From Bryobacterales bacterium (lineage in GTDB: Bacteria; Acidobacteriota; Terriglobia; Bryobacterales; Bryobacteraceae), in the NCBI GenBank assembly GCA_016721425.1, contig JADKID010000012.1, positions 124,001 through 188,000 of the forward strand: DNA of 64,000 bases, read 5' to 3'. Positions within the stretch are counted from its first letter, which is position 1, and the number at the start of each line of letters is the position of its first letter. This document shows, one piece after another, positions 54,115-63,285 of this stretch. Made by a program: the position numbers and the translations under genes. Below the pieces are notes generated by a model. That model was not told the DNA's origin and ran no database searches. It worked only from the letters and a program-made list of their open reading frames with translations.

Positions 54115-55863
54115 ATGAATAGACGTGAATTCGTGATGGCCGCCATGCTGGCCCCCGCCGGCGCAGGACCTGTGAAGCTGGAGCCCTTCCCATTGGGCCG
54201 CGTCCGCCTCAAGCCCGGCCCCTTCCTCGACGCCGCAATCGCCAACCGCAAATACATGGCGTCCCTCCCCGCCGATCGCCTCCTCCACACCTTCCGCCTC
54301 ACCGCCGGCCTGCCCTCCACCGCCGCGCCCCTCGGCGGCTGGGAGGCGCCCATCAATGAACTGCGCGGCCACTTCCCCGGCCACTACCTCTCCGGCTGCG
54401 CGTTACGCTGGGCCGCCTTCGGCGACGACGAAATGAAGAGCCGCGCCGCGCAACTGGTGGCCGAACTGGCCAAGTGCCAGAAAGCCCTCGGCGGCATGTA
54501 TCTCAGCGCGTTTCCCGAAGAGTTCTTCGATCGTCTGCGCGTCGGCCAGAACGTCTGGGCGCCCTTCTACACCCTCCACAAGATCATGGCCGGCCTGCTC
54601 GACGTCCACCAGCTCTGCGGCAATGAACAAGCCCTCTCCGTCCTCCAGGGCATGGCGCAGTGGACCTCCCGCTGGACCCAACCGCTCGGCGACGCCCACA
54701 TGGCGCGCGTCCTCGAACGCGAATACGGCGGCATGAACGAGATCCTCTACAACCTCTACGGCGTCGCCAAATCGGATTCCCTCATGGAGACCGCCGCCCG
54801 CTTCGATCACCAGCGCGTCTTCAACCCCCTCGCCGAAGGCCGCGACGAGCTGAAGGGCCTCCACTCCAACACGATGATCCCCAAAATCATCGGCGCAGCC
54901 CGCCGCTACGAGCTCACCGGCGAGCGCCGCATGCGCAACATCGCCGAGACCTTCTGGCGCACCGTCACCAACCACCGCTGCTACTGCACCGGCGGCACCA
55001 GCAACGGCGAAAGCTGGGCCACCGAGCCCGGCCAGCTCTCCAAGGAGCTCAGCGGCTACACGCAGGAATGTTGCTGCACCTACAACATGCTCAAGCTCAC
55101 GCGGCAGGTCTACGGCTGGACCGGCGACCCGCGCTGCATGGACTACTACGAGCGCGCACTGCTCAACGGCATCCTCGGCACCATCCATCCCGACGACGGC
55201 ATGACCGTCTATTACGTCCCTCTGCAATCCGGCTATTGGAAGCTCTTCGGCCTGCCCTACGACGCGTTCTGGTGCTGCACCGGCTCCGGCGTCGAGTCGT
55301 TCTCCAAGCTCGCCGACACCGTCTTCTGGCGCGATGGCGACAACCTCCGCGTCAACCTCTACGTCGCCTCCGAGCTCGATTGGTCCGAAAAGAAGATCCG
55401 CATCGTCATGGACACGCGCTTTCCCGAAGAGGAGGTCGCGCGCCTCACCATCCGCGGCTCGGCCCGCTTTGCACTCAAGCTCCGCATCCCCGAATGGACC
55501 CAGCCCGGCGGTTCGGTGAAGGTCAACGGCAAGCCCATCGACGCCTTCGCCGATCCGGGCGGCGCCGTCGTCCTCGATCGCGAATGGAAGGACGGCGAAA
55601 CCGTCGAGCTCCGCCTGCCCATGGGCAATTGGCAGTGGCGCATGCCCGACGACGAATCGATGCGCGCTCACATGAAAGGCCCGCTCGTCCTGGCCGCCGA
55701 CCTCGGCGAAGAAAGGACCCGAGCCACCCCCACCAAGCCGCGCGCCATTCCCGAGTATCAAACCGAGCCCGCCAAGCCACCGGCCACGCCCGATGGCCTC
55801 GCCCTCAAGCCCCTCTACCAGATGATCGATCGCCGCTACGCGACATACTGGAAGCACGCATGA
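54115..55863 (+). CDS. GH127-type beta-L-arabinofuranosidase (DUF1680)
   Basis: The 582-residue protein begins NRREFVMAAMLAPAGAG, a short twin-arginine-like leader. It belongs to the DUF1680/GH127 group: ALRWAAFGDDE, FYTLHKIMAGLLDVHQLCGN, GGMNEILYNLYG, GGTSNGESW, then TQECCCTYNMLKL and FWCCTGSGVESF. In the characterised Bifidobacterium enzyme HypBA1 a Glu and three Cys at the last two sites bind zinc, and a Cys is the nucleophile; all are kept. GH127 releases beta-L-arabinofuranose from hydroxyproline-linked oligosaccharides of plant extensin. Its stop overlaps the next gene's ATG (55860-55863), tying it to hydroxyproline catabolism. Confidence 0.92.
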   Translation: MNRREFVMAAMLAPAGAGPVKLEPFPLGRVRLKPGPFLDAAIANRKYMASLPADRLLHTFRLTAGLPSTAAPLGGWEAPINELRGHFPGHYLSGCALRWAAFGDDEMKSRAAQLVAELAKCQKALGGMYLSAFPEEFFDRLRVGQNVWAPFYTLHKIMAGLLDVHQLCGNEQALSVLQGMAQWTSRWTQPLGDAHMARVLEREYGGMNEILYNLYGVAKSDSLMETAARFDHQRVFNPLAEGRDELKGLHSNTMIPKIIGAARRYELTGERRMRNIAETFWRTVTNHRCYCTGGTSNGESWATEPGQLSKELSGYTQECCCTYNMLKLTRQVYGWTGDPRCMDYYERALLNGILGTIHPDDGMTVYYVPLQSGYWKLFGLPYDAFWCCTGSGVESFSKLADTVFWRDGDNLRVNLYVASELDWSEKKIRIVMDTRFPEEEVARLTIRGSARFALKLRIPEWTQPGGSVKVNGKPIDAFADPGGAVVLDREWKDGETVELRLPMGNWQWRMPDDESMRAHMKGPLVLAADLGEERTRATPTKPRAIPEYQTEPAKPPATPDGLALKPLYQMIDRRYATYWKHA

Positions 55864-56798
55864 GACGCGAAGTACACGTAGTGGATTCACACACCGGCGG
55901 CGAGCCCACGCGCGTCGTCCTGGCCGGCGGACCCGATCTCGGCCGCGGCACCATGGCCGAGCGCCTGGCCATCTTCCGCCGCGATCACGACGAGTTCCGC
56001 AGCGCCGTCGTCAACGAACCGCGCGGCAACGACGCCATGGTGGGCGCGCTCCTCTGCGAGCCCGTGGACCCCGAGTGCGCGGCTGGCATCATCTTCTTCA
56101 ACAACGTCAGCTACCTCGGCATGTGCGGCCACGGCACCATCGGCCTGGTCGCCACGCTCGGCTATATGCAGCGGATCTTCCCAGGCGTCGTCCGCATCGA
56201 AACGCCAGTCGGCGAAGTGAGCGCGGAGTTGCACGAATCCGGTGAGGTCACCGTCGCCAACGTGCCCTCCTACCGGCTCGCCCACGATGTGCCCGTCCAG
56301 GTGGAAGGCTTCGGCACGGTGCGCGGCGACGTCGCCTGGGGGGGCAACTGGTTCTTCCTCGTCAAGGACTCCCCCTGGCCGCTGGAACTCCGCAATCTCG
56401 AGCAGCTCACCGACTTCACCTGGCGCATCCGCCAATCGCTCACCGCCCAGGGCATCACCGGCGCGGACGGAGCCGAGATCGATCACGTCGAGCTCTTCGG
56501 CCCCGCGCAGGGCGAAGCAGACAGCCGCAATTTTGTTTTATGCCCCGGCAAGGCCTATGACCGCTCGCCGTGCGGCACCGGCACCAGCGCCAAGCTCGCC
56601 TGCCTCTACGCGGACGGCAAACTCGCCGAGGGACAGGTCTGGCGGCAGGAAAGCATAGTCGGCAGCGTCTTCTCCGGCAGCGTGGTCGTTCGCGACGGCC
56701 AGGTCTGGCCGCACATCCGCGGCAGCGCCTTCGTCAACGCCGAAGCCCGCCTCATCTTCGATGACCGCGACCCCTTCTGCTGGGGGATTCGCGGGTGA
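55860..56798 (+). CDS. 4-hydroxyproline 2-epimerase (proline racemase family)
   Basis: The 312-residue enzyme would turn trans-4-hydroxy-L-proline into cis-4-hydroxy-D-proline. Both catalytic Cys are present: Cys89 in GMCGHGTIG and Cys238 in DRSPCGTGTSAK. A Thr at the first site would have indicated a trans-3-hydroxyproline dehydratase. Start DSHTGGEPTRVV is typical. Given the dehydrogenase and deaminase genes downstream, hydroxyproline is far more likely than proline as substrate. It overlaps the GH127 stop and the next gene's start by four bases each. Confidence 0.93.
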   Translation: MRREVHVVDSHTGGEPTRVVLAGGPDLGRGTMAERLAIFRRDHDEFRSAVVNEPRGNDAMVGALLCEPVDPECAAGIIFFNNVSYLGMCGHGTIGLVATLGYMQRIFPGVVRIETPVGEVSAELHESGEVTVANVPSYRLAHDVPVQVEGFGTVRGDVAWGGNWFFLVKDSPWPLELRNLEQLTDFTWRIRQSLTAQGITGADGAEIDHVELFGPAQGEADSRNFVLCPGKAYDRSPCGTGTSAKLACLYADGKLAEGQVWRQESIVGSVFSGSVVVRDGQVWPHIRGSAFVNAEARLIFDDRDPFCWGIRG

Positions 56799-57859
56799 GT
56801 GCTGTCCCGGACGTAGCGATCGTCGGCGGCGGCATCGTCGGCGCTGCGTGTGCGCTGGAATGCAAGCGCGCCGGCCTCAGCGTCGAAGTCTACGAACAGT
56901 CCACCGTTGGCGGCGGCGCCACCGCATCCGGCATGGGCCACGTCGTCGTCATGGACGACAGTGAGGCTCAATTTGCGCTGACCCACTACTCCTCTACACT
57001 CTGGCGCGAGCTCGCCGCCGAGTTGCCCGCCGCCGCCGAGTACCTCCCCTGCGGCACGCTGTGGGTGGCTGCCGACGAAGAGGAGATGGCCGAGGTGCAC
57101 CGCAAGCAGAGCTTCTACGAAGCGCGCGGCGTACCCGTCGAGGTGCTCGACGCACAGCAACTCGCCGACGCCGAGCCGCACCTGCGAACACCTCTGGCCG
57201 GCGGCCTCCTCGTCTCCGGCGATTGCGTCGTCTACCCGCCCGTCGTCGCGCAATGGCTGCTGGATCAGGCCGGCGTCACCATCCATCACCAGGAGATCCG
57301 CGCCCTGGCCGATGTCCCCGCCGGCATCGTCGTCAACGCCATGGGCGCCGCCGCGCCACGCCTCTCCCCCGGCATCCCCGTTGCTCCGCGCAAAGGCCAC
57401 CTCGTCATCACCGATCGCCACCCCGGATTCGTGCGCCACCAACTCATCGAGCTCGGCTATCTGAAAAGCGCGCACTCGGCCAGCGGCGACTCCGTCGCCT
57501 TCAACGTCCAGCCGCGCAAAACAGGCCAAATCCTCATCGGCTCCTCGCGGCAATACGGCGCCGAGCACAAGGAGATCGATCGCGAGATTCTCACCCGCAT
57601 GCTCCGCCGCGCCGCCGAATACATGCCCGGCATCGGAGCCCTCACCGCCATCCGCACCTGGACCGGCTTCCGAGCCTCCACACCCGACAAGCTTCCGCTC
57701 ATCGGCCCTTGGGCGGGCCGAGAGTGGCTCGCCACCGGCCACGAGGGTCTCGGCATCACCACATCCCTAGCCACCGGCCGCCTCCTCGCCGATCTCATCA
57801 CCGGCCGCACACCACCCATCCCGGCCGAACCCTTCCTTCCACTGAGGTGCAGTCCATGA
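56795..57859 (+). CDS. D-hydroxyproline dehydrogenase, FAD-containing DAO-type subunit
   Basis: FAD oxidoreductase of 354 residues with N-terminal GGGIVGAACALECKRAG dinucleotide fold and C-terminal GITTSLATGRLLADLI of D-amino-acid oxidase relatives. It matches the beta-type subunit of heteromeric dehydrogenases such as LhpB/HcnC/OoxB, which oxidise the imino acid. The GTG start at 56795 overlaps the epimerase stop (GTGA), and its stop overlaps the next ATG. With the next two genes it forms an alpha-beta-gamma complex. Confidence 0.9.
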   Translation: MSAVPDVAIVGGGIVGAACALECKRAGLSVEVYEQSTVGGGATASGMGHVVVMDDSEAQFALTHYSSTLWRELAAELPAAAEYLPCGTLWVAADEEEMAEVHRKQSFYEARGVPVEVLDAQQLADAEPHLRTPLAGGLLVSGDCVVYPPVVAQWLLDQAGVTIHHQEIRALADVPAGIVVNAMGAAAPRLSPGIPVAPRKGHLVITDRHPGFVRHQLIELGYLKSAHSASGDSVAFNVQPRKTGQILIGSSRQYGAEHKEIDREILTRMLRRAAEYMPGIGALTAIRTWTGFRASTPDKLPLIGPWAGREWLATGHEGLGITTSLATGRLLADLITGRTPPIPAEPFLPLRCSP

Positions 57860-58086
57860 AGATCTATCTCGATGACCGCACACTCACCGTCGAGCGCGGC
57901 ACCACCGTCGCCGCCGCCATGCTGAACGCCGGCGTGAGCGTCTTCCGCGAATCCGTCTCCGGCGAACCCCGCGCCCCCCTCTGCGGCATGGGCGTCTGCT
58001 ACGAGTGCATGGTCACCATCGACGGCCAGCGCGAGCTGAGCTGCCAGACCCTTTGCCAAGAGGGCATGAGGATCCTCACGCGATGA
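57856..58086 (+). CDS. Small 2Fe-2S subunit of D-hydroxyproline dehydrogenase
   Basis: The 76-residue ferredoxin-like protein has the cluster ligands in CGMGVCYECMVTIDG and a fourth Cys in SCQTLC. It corresponds to the gamma-type subunit of HcnA/LhpE-like complexes that carries electrons between flavins. It overlaps both neighbours by ATGA, which indicates tightly coupled, matched synthesis. Confidence 0.9.
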   Translation: MKIYLDDRTLTVERGTTVAAAMLNAGVSVFRESVSGEPRAPLCGMGVCYECMVTIDGQRELSCQTLCQEGMRILTR

Positions 58087-59249
58087 CCGGCTTCGATCTC
58101 ATCGTCGCCGGAGCCGGCCCAGCCGGCATCGCCGCCGCCTGCCGTGCCGCCGAAACAGGAGCCAAGGTTCTTGTTCTGGACAATAATCCCGCCGCGGGAG
58201 GCCAGATCTGGCGCAACGACATCCCCGCGCTGTGGGCCCAGCGGCTTAGCAATGTCGAGGTGCGCGGTGGCTGTTCCGTCATTGACGACTCCATCCTCGC
58301 CCATGGCGTCCCCATCGTTCTCGCCACCGGCGCCCGCGAACTCTTCCTGCCCTTCCCCGGCTGGACCCTGCCCGGCGTTACCGGAGTCGGCGGCCTGCAA
58401 GCCCTTGTCAAGAGCGGCTTCGAAGTGCGCGGCAAACGCGTCGTCCTCGCCGGGACAGGCCCCCTCCTGCTGGCCGTAGCCTCGCTCCTCCGCAAGCGCG
58501 GCGCCTCCGTCACCTGCATCGCCGAGCAGGCCCCGCGCTCGGCCCTACTGCGCTTCGCCACCGGCCTGTGGCGCTACCCATTGAAGATCGCCCAGGGCAT
58601 CGAGCTCGGCGGGTCCCTCCTCGGCGTGCCCTATTTCACAGACTGCTGGGTGGAGGAGGCCTACGGCCGCGACCGCGTCGAGCGCGTCCGCCTCAGCGGC
58701 TTCGAACAGGATTGTGACCTCCTCGCCATCGGCTACGGCCTCGTCCCGAACACAGAACTCGCCACCTTGCTCGGCTGCACCCTCCAGGACGGCTTCGTCA
58801 CCGTCGACGCCATGCAGAAAACCTGGCGCGAAGGCGTCTGGGCAGCCGGCGAGCTCACCGGCATCGGCGGCGTGGAGCGCTCCCTCGTCGAAGGCGAGAT
58901 CGCCGGCCTCGCCGCCATCGGCGAGCTCACCGAAGCCCGCAAGCTCTTCTCCCGCCGCGCCGCCTGGCATCGCTTTGCGTCGCACCTCACCGGCGCCTTC
59001 GCGCTCCGCCCGGAACTGCGCGCCCTGCCCCGCCCCGATACCATCGTTTGTCGTTGCGAGGATATTCGTTACAACGATCTCACTCGCTGGACCTCCGCCC
59101 GCGAAGCCAAGCTGCAAACCCGCTGCGGCATGGGCCTCTGCCAGGGCCGCATCTGCGGCGCCGCCAACCACTTCCTGTTCGGCTGGCAGGACACCTCCGT
59201 ACGCCCCCCCGCCAGCGCCGCCCCCGTTAGTGATCTCATGGAGAGTTGA
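58083..59249 (+). CDS. D-hydroxyproline dehydrogenase, alpha-type FAD/2Fe-2S subunit
   Basis: The 388-residue protein has an N-terminal FAD site (VAGAGPAGIAAACRAAETG), a second nucleotide fold (RVVLAGTGPLLLAVASLL), VWAAGELTGIGG, and a C-terminal BFD-like iron-sulphur domain (VCRCEDI, TRCGMGLCQGRICG). This matches the alpha subunits of HcnB/OoxA/LhpF-type dehydrogenases. It passes electrons from the DAO-type subunit to an acceptor, probably the respiratory chain. ATG 58083 overlaps the ferredoxin stop. Confidence 0.9.
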   Translation: MTGFDLIVAGAGPAGIAAACRAAETGAKVLVLDNNPAAGGQIWRNDIPALWAQRLSNVEVRGGCSVIDDSILAHGVPIVLATGARELFLPFPGWTLPGVTGVGGLQALVKSGFEVRGKRVVLAGTGPLLLAVASLLRKRGASVTCIAEQAPRSALLRFATGLWRYPLKIAQGIELGGSLLGVPYFTDCWVEEAYGRDRVERVRLSGFEQDCDLLAIGYGLVPNTELATLLGCTLQDGFVTVDAMQKTWREGVWAAGELTGIGGVERSLVEGEIAGLAAIGELTEARKLFSRRAAWHRFASHLTGAFALRPELRALPRPDTIVCRCEDIRYNDLTRWTSAREAKLQTRCGMGLCQGRICGAANHFLFGWQDTSVRPPASAAPVSDLMES

Positions 59250-59259
59250 GGAGTTTTTT

Positions 59260-60147
59260 ATGAATTGGACTGGAGTCATCCCGGCGATCACAACGCCCTT
59301 TCTCGAAGACCTGTCGGTGGATCACGCTTTCTTCGCGCAACACTGCCAGTGGCTGATCCAGAACGGCTGCTCAGGCTTGGTCGCGCTGGGCTCTCTCGGC
59401 GAAGGCGCCACGCTGACCTTTGAAGAGAAAGAGGCCGTCCTCAAGACCGCCATCGCCGCCGTCGGCCCGGACGTCCCCGTCGTCGCCGGCGTATCCGCCC
59501 TCAGCACCGAGGAAGCAGTCCGCATCGCACAGATGGCCGCATCCGCCGGCTGCCGCGGCCTCATGGTCCTGCCGCCCTACGTCTACGTCGGCGACTGGCG
59601 CGAGAACAAAGCCCACGTCGCCGCCGTCCTCCGCGCCACCCCGCTCTCCGCGATGCTCTACAACAACCCCATCGCCTACAAAGTCGACTACTTGCCGGAG
59701 CAGGTGATGGAACTCCTGGCCGACCACGAAAACCTCCACGCCATCAAGGAGTCCAGCGCCGACGTCCGCCGCGTAGCCTCGCTCCGCATCCTCGCCGGCT
59801 CCCGCCTGAAAATCCTCGTCGGTGTGGACGACCTCATCTTCGAGGCAGGCATGGCCGGAGCCACCGGCTGGATCGCTGGCCTCGTCAACGCCTTCCCCGC
59901 CGAAAGCGTCGAGCTCTTCGACGCCGCCATCCGAGGCGACAAGGCCCGCGCCATGGAACTCTACAAGTGGTTTCTGCCCATGCTTCGCATGGACACCGTA
60001 CCCAAATTCGTCCAGCTCATCAAGCTCGCTCAGGCCGAAGCGGGAATGGGCAGCGCCCGCGTCCGCCCGCCGCGTCTGGAACTCACCGGCGCGGAGCTAG
60101 CCGAAGCACAGCGCATCATTCGCGAGGCGCTGGCTACTCGGCCTTAG
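59260..60147 (+). CDS. Pyrroline-4-hydroxy-2-carboxylate deaminase (DapA superfamily)
   Basis: A Schiff-base aldolase-type protein of 295 residues. The catalytic Lys163 is in HAIKESSAD, the Tyr in YNNPIAYKVD, and GSLGEGATLTFEEK is the substrate loop. By context it converts the dehydrogenase product to 2-oxoglutarate semialdehyde with loss of ammonia. The next enzyme, oxoglutarate semialdehyde dehydrogenase, is not in the window. GAGGAG precedes ATG 59260, eleven bases after the previous stop. Confidence 0.88.
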   Translation: MNWTGVIPAITTPFLEDLSVDHAFFAQHCQWLIQNGCSGLVALGSLGEGATLTFEEKEAVLKTAIAAVGPDVPVVAGVSALSTEEAVRIAQMAASAGCRGLMVLPPYVYVGDWRENKAHVAAVLRATPLSAMLYNNPIAYKVDYLPEQVMELLADHENLHAIKESSADVRRVASLRILAGSRLKILVGVDDLIFEAGMAGATGWIAGLVNAFPAESVELFDAAIRGDKARAMELYKWFLPMLRMDTVPKFVQLIKLAQAEAGMGSARVRPPRLELTGAELAEAQRIIREALATRP

Positions 60148-61345
60148 TGCGCATCGCCGCCAACTGGCCATAGATGGCGATCACCAAATTCGGCGAGGTC
60201 TGCATCAGCTGCGGCGGCAAGTTGATGTAGTCCTCGTCGAAAGGATGGCCGCCTTTCGCAGAATGGTCCAGGATCTCCCGCGTGAACAGGCTGGCTCGAA
60301 ACACCGGGTAGTTGGCATGCAGGAGCCATTCGGCAGGCGCATCGCGGATTACCGCTGGATCGTTGAGTGCGGACAGAAACCCTTCCAGCGCCGTACGGTG
60401 AAGCTCGCCTGGCGGACAGCTGTCCTCCAGCGCCTGCCAGAGCTCGACCCTCTGATGGAAGGCGTCAATGGACGTGATGCCGGCAACGTCACGCCAGTCT
60501 TCCACCTTGTGCATAAGCTGCAACGCACGGAACGCAAATTCGGGCTTCCCACGATCCTTCATCGGCAAGCGGCCGATCTCACTGAGAAGCGCCTTGAAAT
60601 CCGCCTCGTTGCTCCACGTTTTCGGCTTGGCCGCGTCCGTGCACTTGGGCTTCTGCGCCATCGCTTCTTTCACCGCCGCCGCCGCTCCACTGTACGCCAA
60701 GTTGATTCTGTCCATGCCGCCGGTCGCCTCACCCACCTTCTGGAGAAATGGAGCGACCGCCACCAACTCCTCGATCGTGGTCATAGAACGCAGCACACGT
60801 TCCGCCAGCAACAGCGGTTCCCGCTTCTCGTTCTCCCTGGCCGTGAAGGCGCCCTTCCCCAACACCTCCGCAAACGCCTTGTAGTACAACAACGGATCCG
60901 GAACAAACGTTGCTTCGCACCCTGTCGTCTGCCACTCGCGCAACGGAATCTCCTCGAAGAGGCGGCGAGCCAACCGGGGATCGCGGGCCACCAGGAGTTG
61001 GACGGCGCGAGAACGCAACGACAGCGCGTCCAGATGGAGATCATTCGCCCGACCCACAAACTCGCTCGGTCCCGTGCCAGCCGGCCCCGGCTTGGCGTTC
61101 TTCATCGGCAGCGCCTGCCGCGCTTCCCCGGCCCGGCGGAACACCTCCTCCAGCACCTCCACCTGCCGCGCAGCAGGCAGCACATTGGCGCGCAGCAGAC
61201 GGAACGCCACATCAGCGAAGATTTCAATGGGGGCAGAGCGGGCTTGATCCAGGAGGAGTTCAGCGGAGGTGGGCGAATCCGGCGCGGCGGCCGGGAGAAG
61301 TCCGGCCACCGCTATGATCACGACAATCAGCAGGCGCCACGGCAT
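60134..61345 (-). CDS. Secreted protein of unknown function (403 aa)
   Basis: A signal peptide (WRLLIVVIIAVAGLLPAAA) is followed by a helical protein with repeat-like pairs such as DLHLDALSLRSRAVQLLVA and LLLAERVLRSMTTIEELVAV. A single Cys pair (TTGCEATF, KCTDAAK) is visible. I do not recognise a family; the helix pattern resembles TPR-like or HEAT-like exported proteins of Acidobacteria. It converges on the deaminase gene with a 14-base overlap and lies just downstream of the M56 gene. Confidence 0.75.
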   Translation of the reverse strand: MPWRLLIVVIIAVAGLLPAAAPDSPTSAELLLDQARSAPIEIFADVAFRLLRANVLPAARQVEVLEEVFRRAGEARQALPMKNAKPGPAGTGPSEFVGRANDLHLDALSLRSRAVQLLVARDPRLARRLFEEIPLREWQTTGCEATFVPDPLLYYKAFAEVLGKGAFTARENEKREPLLLAERVLRSMTTIEELVAVAPFLQKVGEATGGMDRINLAYSGAAAAVKEAMAQKPKCTDAAKPKTWSNEADFKALLSEIGRLPMKDRGKPEFAFRALQLMHKVEDWRDVAGITSIDAFHQRVELWQALEDSCPPGELHRTALEGFLSALNDPAVIRDAPAEWLLHANYPVFRASLFTREILDHSAKGGHPFDEDYINLPPQLMQTSPNLVIAIYGQLAAMRTKAE

Positions 61346-61360
61346 GACGCCATCGTACCG

Positions 61361-62890
61361 CTACGGAGCCAGCGTGAAGTTGACGTCGATCTCCGTGATT
61401 ACCTCCACCGGATTGCCGTTCAGCAGAGTCGGCTGATACTTCCACTGCTTCACAGCCTCCATCGCCGCGTCCACCAGGCGCCGGTCCACAATCTGATTGA
61501 TCTGCGTGAGATTCAGGATGTCGCCCTCTTTCGAGATCACCGCCCGGAACATCACCGAGCCCTGAATCCCGGCCGCTTTGCATTCCGCCGGATAGCTCGG
61601 CAGCTTCTTCGCAATCAGTCTCGTGCCTTGGACATTGCCACCCACTTGAATCCGCTTCGGCTCGCCGCTCGCCATTGACGGCGGCGCTACCGCCGGCGTG
61701 CCAGTGCCATTCACGTTCACCGTCTCCGTCACCTTGCCGGTCTGCAACACCAGCACCAGTGGAGCCGATTCACCCTTCACCACGGGGATGCCCTTCACCT
61801 CCAACAGCGCAAACCCCGCCTTGGCCACCGCCACGTTATACATGCCGTCCGGAATGGGCGATAGCGAAAACTCGCCCACGTCATTGGTGTAGCCCACTTC
61901 CCGCCGGCTGGAATCAGTGAACGACACCACCACCTTCGCCTTCGGCACTGTCGCCCCGCTGGGGTCCTTCACGGTCCCGCTGACGCCGCCTGTCAAAGCA
62001 AAGGCCGGCATCCGCACCGCTGCCAACGGAACCATCAGCATCATTGCGCCCAATGCGGCGGTGATCAGGGTGCGCGGCGATGCGGCGCCGCGGTTGACGT
62101 TGCGTGCGAGCAGCGAACGCAGCCGCACTTCGAGTTGATTGAGACGAGCCATGGGAATCCCTCCTTGTGGGATGCGCTCGCGGCCGGAGAGGCCGCGCAC
62201 GATATCGATCAGGTGACCCGCGTAATCAGAGGCGCACTCGCCGGAGCGCAGCACGCCATCGTCGCAGGCCAGTTCGGCCTCCATTCGCAGTTGGCGCGAT
62301 GCCAGCCAGACCCACGGCAGGGGCCAGTAGAGCGCGCAAGCCAGATCAGCAACCACTTGAGCCAGCGGGTCGAAGCGCGCCGCGTGCGCCGCCTCATGCC
62401 GCACCACGACGGCCCGCCGAGCCTCCGTCCATTCCGCTGCCTCCACGGGCAGCAGCACCACCGGACGCAGCAACCCGCACACCAGCGGCACATCCGTATC
62501 CGCCGAGAGCGCGGCGTCGCCCGTGTACGGCATGGCATTCCGGATCAGCGCCGCCACGCGCTGCTGGCCCACAACGAACCGCGCGATCAGCAGCAGGGCG
62601 ATCGCGCCCCACAGCATCAGCGCCATCGTCGTCCACGCGATCGGCGACGCCGGCCCGCTGGCGCTCACCACAATCACAGTCCGTGCCACCTGCGGTAGAA
62701 ACGCAGCCGGCTCCAGCGCGGGCCGCCACGCCGGAGTGATCCACGCGGCCAGCGGCAGCAAAACCAGCGCCGATAAACAACACAGCCAAACCAGATGCCG
62801 CGTCGCCGCTGACGCCCGCCGCAGCACCAGCGCGGCAAGGCCCGCCACGCCAACCAGCAAGGTGGCTTTCCAGATCAGTTCCAGCATCAT
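61361..62890 (-). CDS. BlaR1-like M56 sensor protease with CNA-B-like and TonB-like C-terminal domains
   Basis: The 509-residue protein has about four membrane helices at the N-terminus, with an M56 zinc site HEAAHAARFDP and LACDDGVL. After a fourth hydrophobic segment (ITAALGAMMLMVPLAAV) comes a periplasmic carboxypeptidase-regulatory-like domain (GGVSGTVKDPSGATVPKAKV) and finally a TonB C-terminal-like domain (LPSYPAECKAAGIQGSVMF, MEAVKQWKYQPTLLNGNPV). In classical BlaR1 the outer part is a beta-lactam sensor; here it is replaced. Its start follows the BlaI stop after one base. Confidence 0.9.
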   Translation of the reverse strand: MMLELIWKATLLVGVAGLAALVLRRASAATRHLVWLCCLSALVLLPLAAWITPAWRPALEPAAFLPQVARTVIVVSASGPASPIAWTTMALMLWGAIALLLIARFVVGQQRVAALIRNAMPYTGDAALSADTDVPLVCGLLRPVVLLPVEAAEWTEARRAVVVRHEAAHAARFDPLAQVVADLACALYWPLPWVWLASRQLRMEAELACDDGVLRSGECASDYAGHLIDIVRGLSGRERIPQGGIPMARLNQLEVRLRSLLARNVNRGAASPRTLITAALGAMMLMVPLAAVRMPAFALTGGVSGTVKDPSGATVPKAKVVVSFTDSSRREVGYTNDVGEFSLSPIPDGMYNVAVAKAGFALLEVKGIPVVKGESAPLVLVLQTGKVTETVNVNGTGTPAVAPPSMASGEPKRIQVGGNVQGTRLIAKKLPSYPAECKAAGIQGSVMFRAVISKEGDILNLTQINQIVDRRLVDAAMEAVKQWKYQPTLLNGNPVEVITEIDVNFTLAP

Positions 62891-62891
62891 G

Positions 62892-63275
62892 TCAGCGGCC
62901 CTCCTTGCGCGCCTTCTCGATCAGCCCGGAGAGGTGATCGAGCTCTTCTTCCGACAACCGCGCCGAACGCGAGTCCAAGAGAGCCGCCGCCGCCCGCGCC
63001 GGCGAACCCTCAAAGAAGGTCGTCACCAAATGCGCCAGCGCCGACTTCCGCGCCTTCGCCGGCTGGCCCGTCGGGGAGTAGACATAGCGAAGGTCCTCCG
63101 CCTCATGCCGCACGTGGCCCTTGTCTTCCAGGCTCCGCAGGTGCGCCCGCACGGCCGAATACGACGGCCGGTCGGCGATGTCCTGATGGATCTCCGCCGC
63201 CGTCGCTCTGCCGCGGCGGTAGAGGATTTCCATGATCTGCCGCTCGCGGCGGCTCAATTGAAGGGGCGCGGTCAT
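62892..63275 (-). CDS. BlaI/MecI-family transcriptional repressor
   Basis: The 127-residue winged-helix repressor has LSRRERQIMEILYRRGRATA at the N-terminus and SYSAVRAHLRSLEDKGHVRH as recognition region, then a C-terminal dimerisation helix (LSEEELDHLSGLIEKARKEG). In the BlaR/BlaI system the sensor protease triggers BlaI cleavage and derepression. AGGAG lies before ATG 63275, and two dyads upstream are likely operators. Confidence 0.94.
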   Translation of the reverse strand: MTAPLQLSRRERQIMEILYRRGRATAAEIHQDIADRPSYSAVRAHLRSLEDKGHVRHEAEDLRYVYSPTGQPAKARKSALAHLVTTFFEGSPARAAAALLDSRSARLSEEELDHLSGLIEKARKEGR

Positions 63276-63285
63276 TGTTCGCTCC

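Noticed and set aside
54403..55890. Minus-strand frame of 495 codons inside the GH127 gene
   Set aside because: Shadow of a well-conserved enzyme gene; composition is not protein-like.
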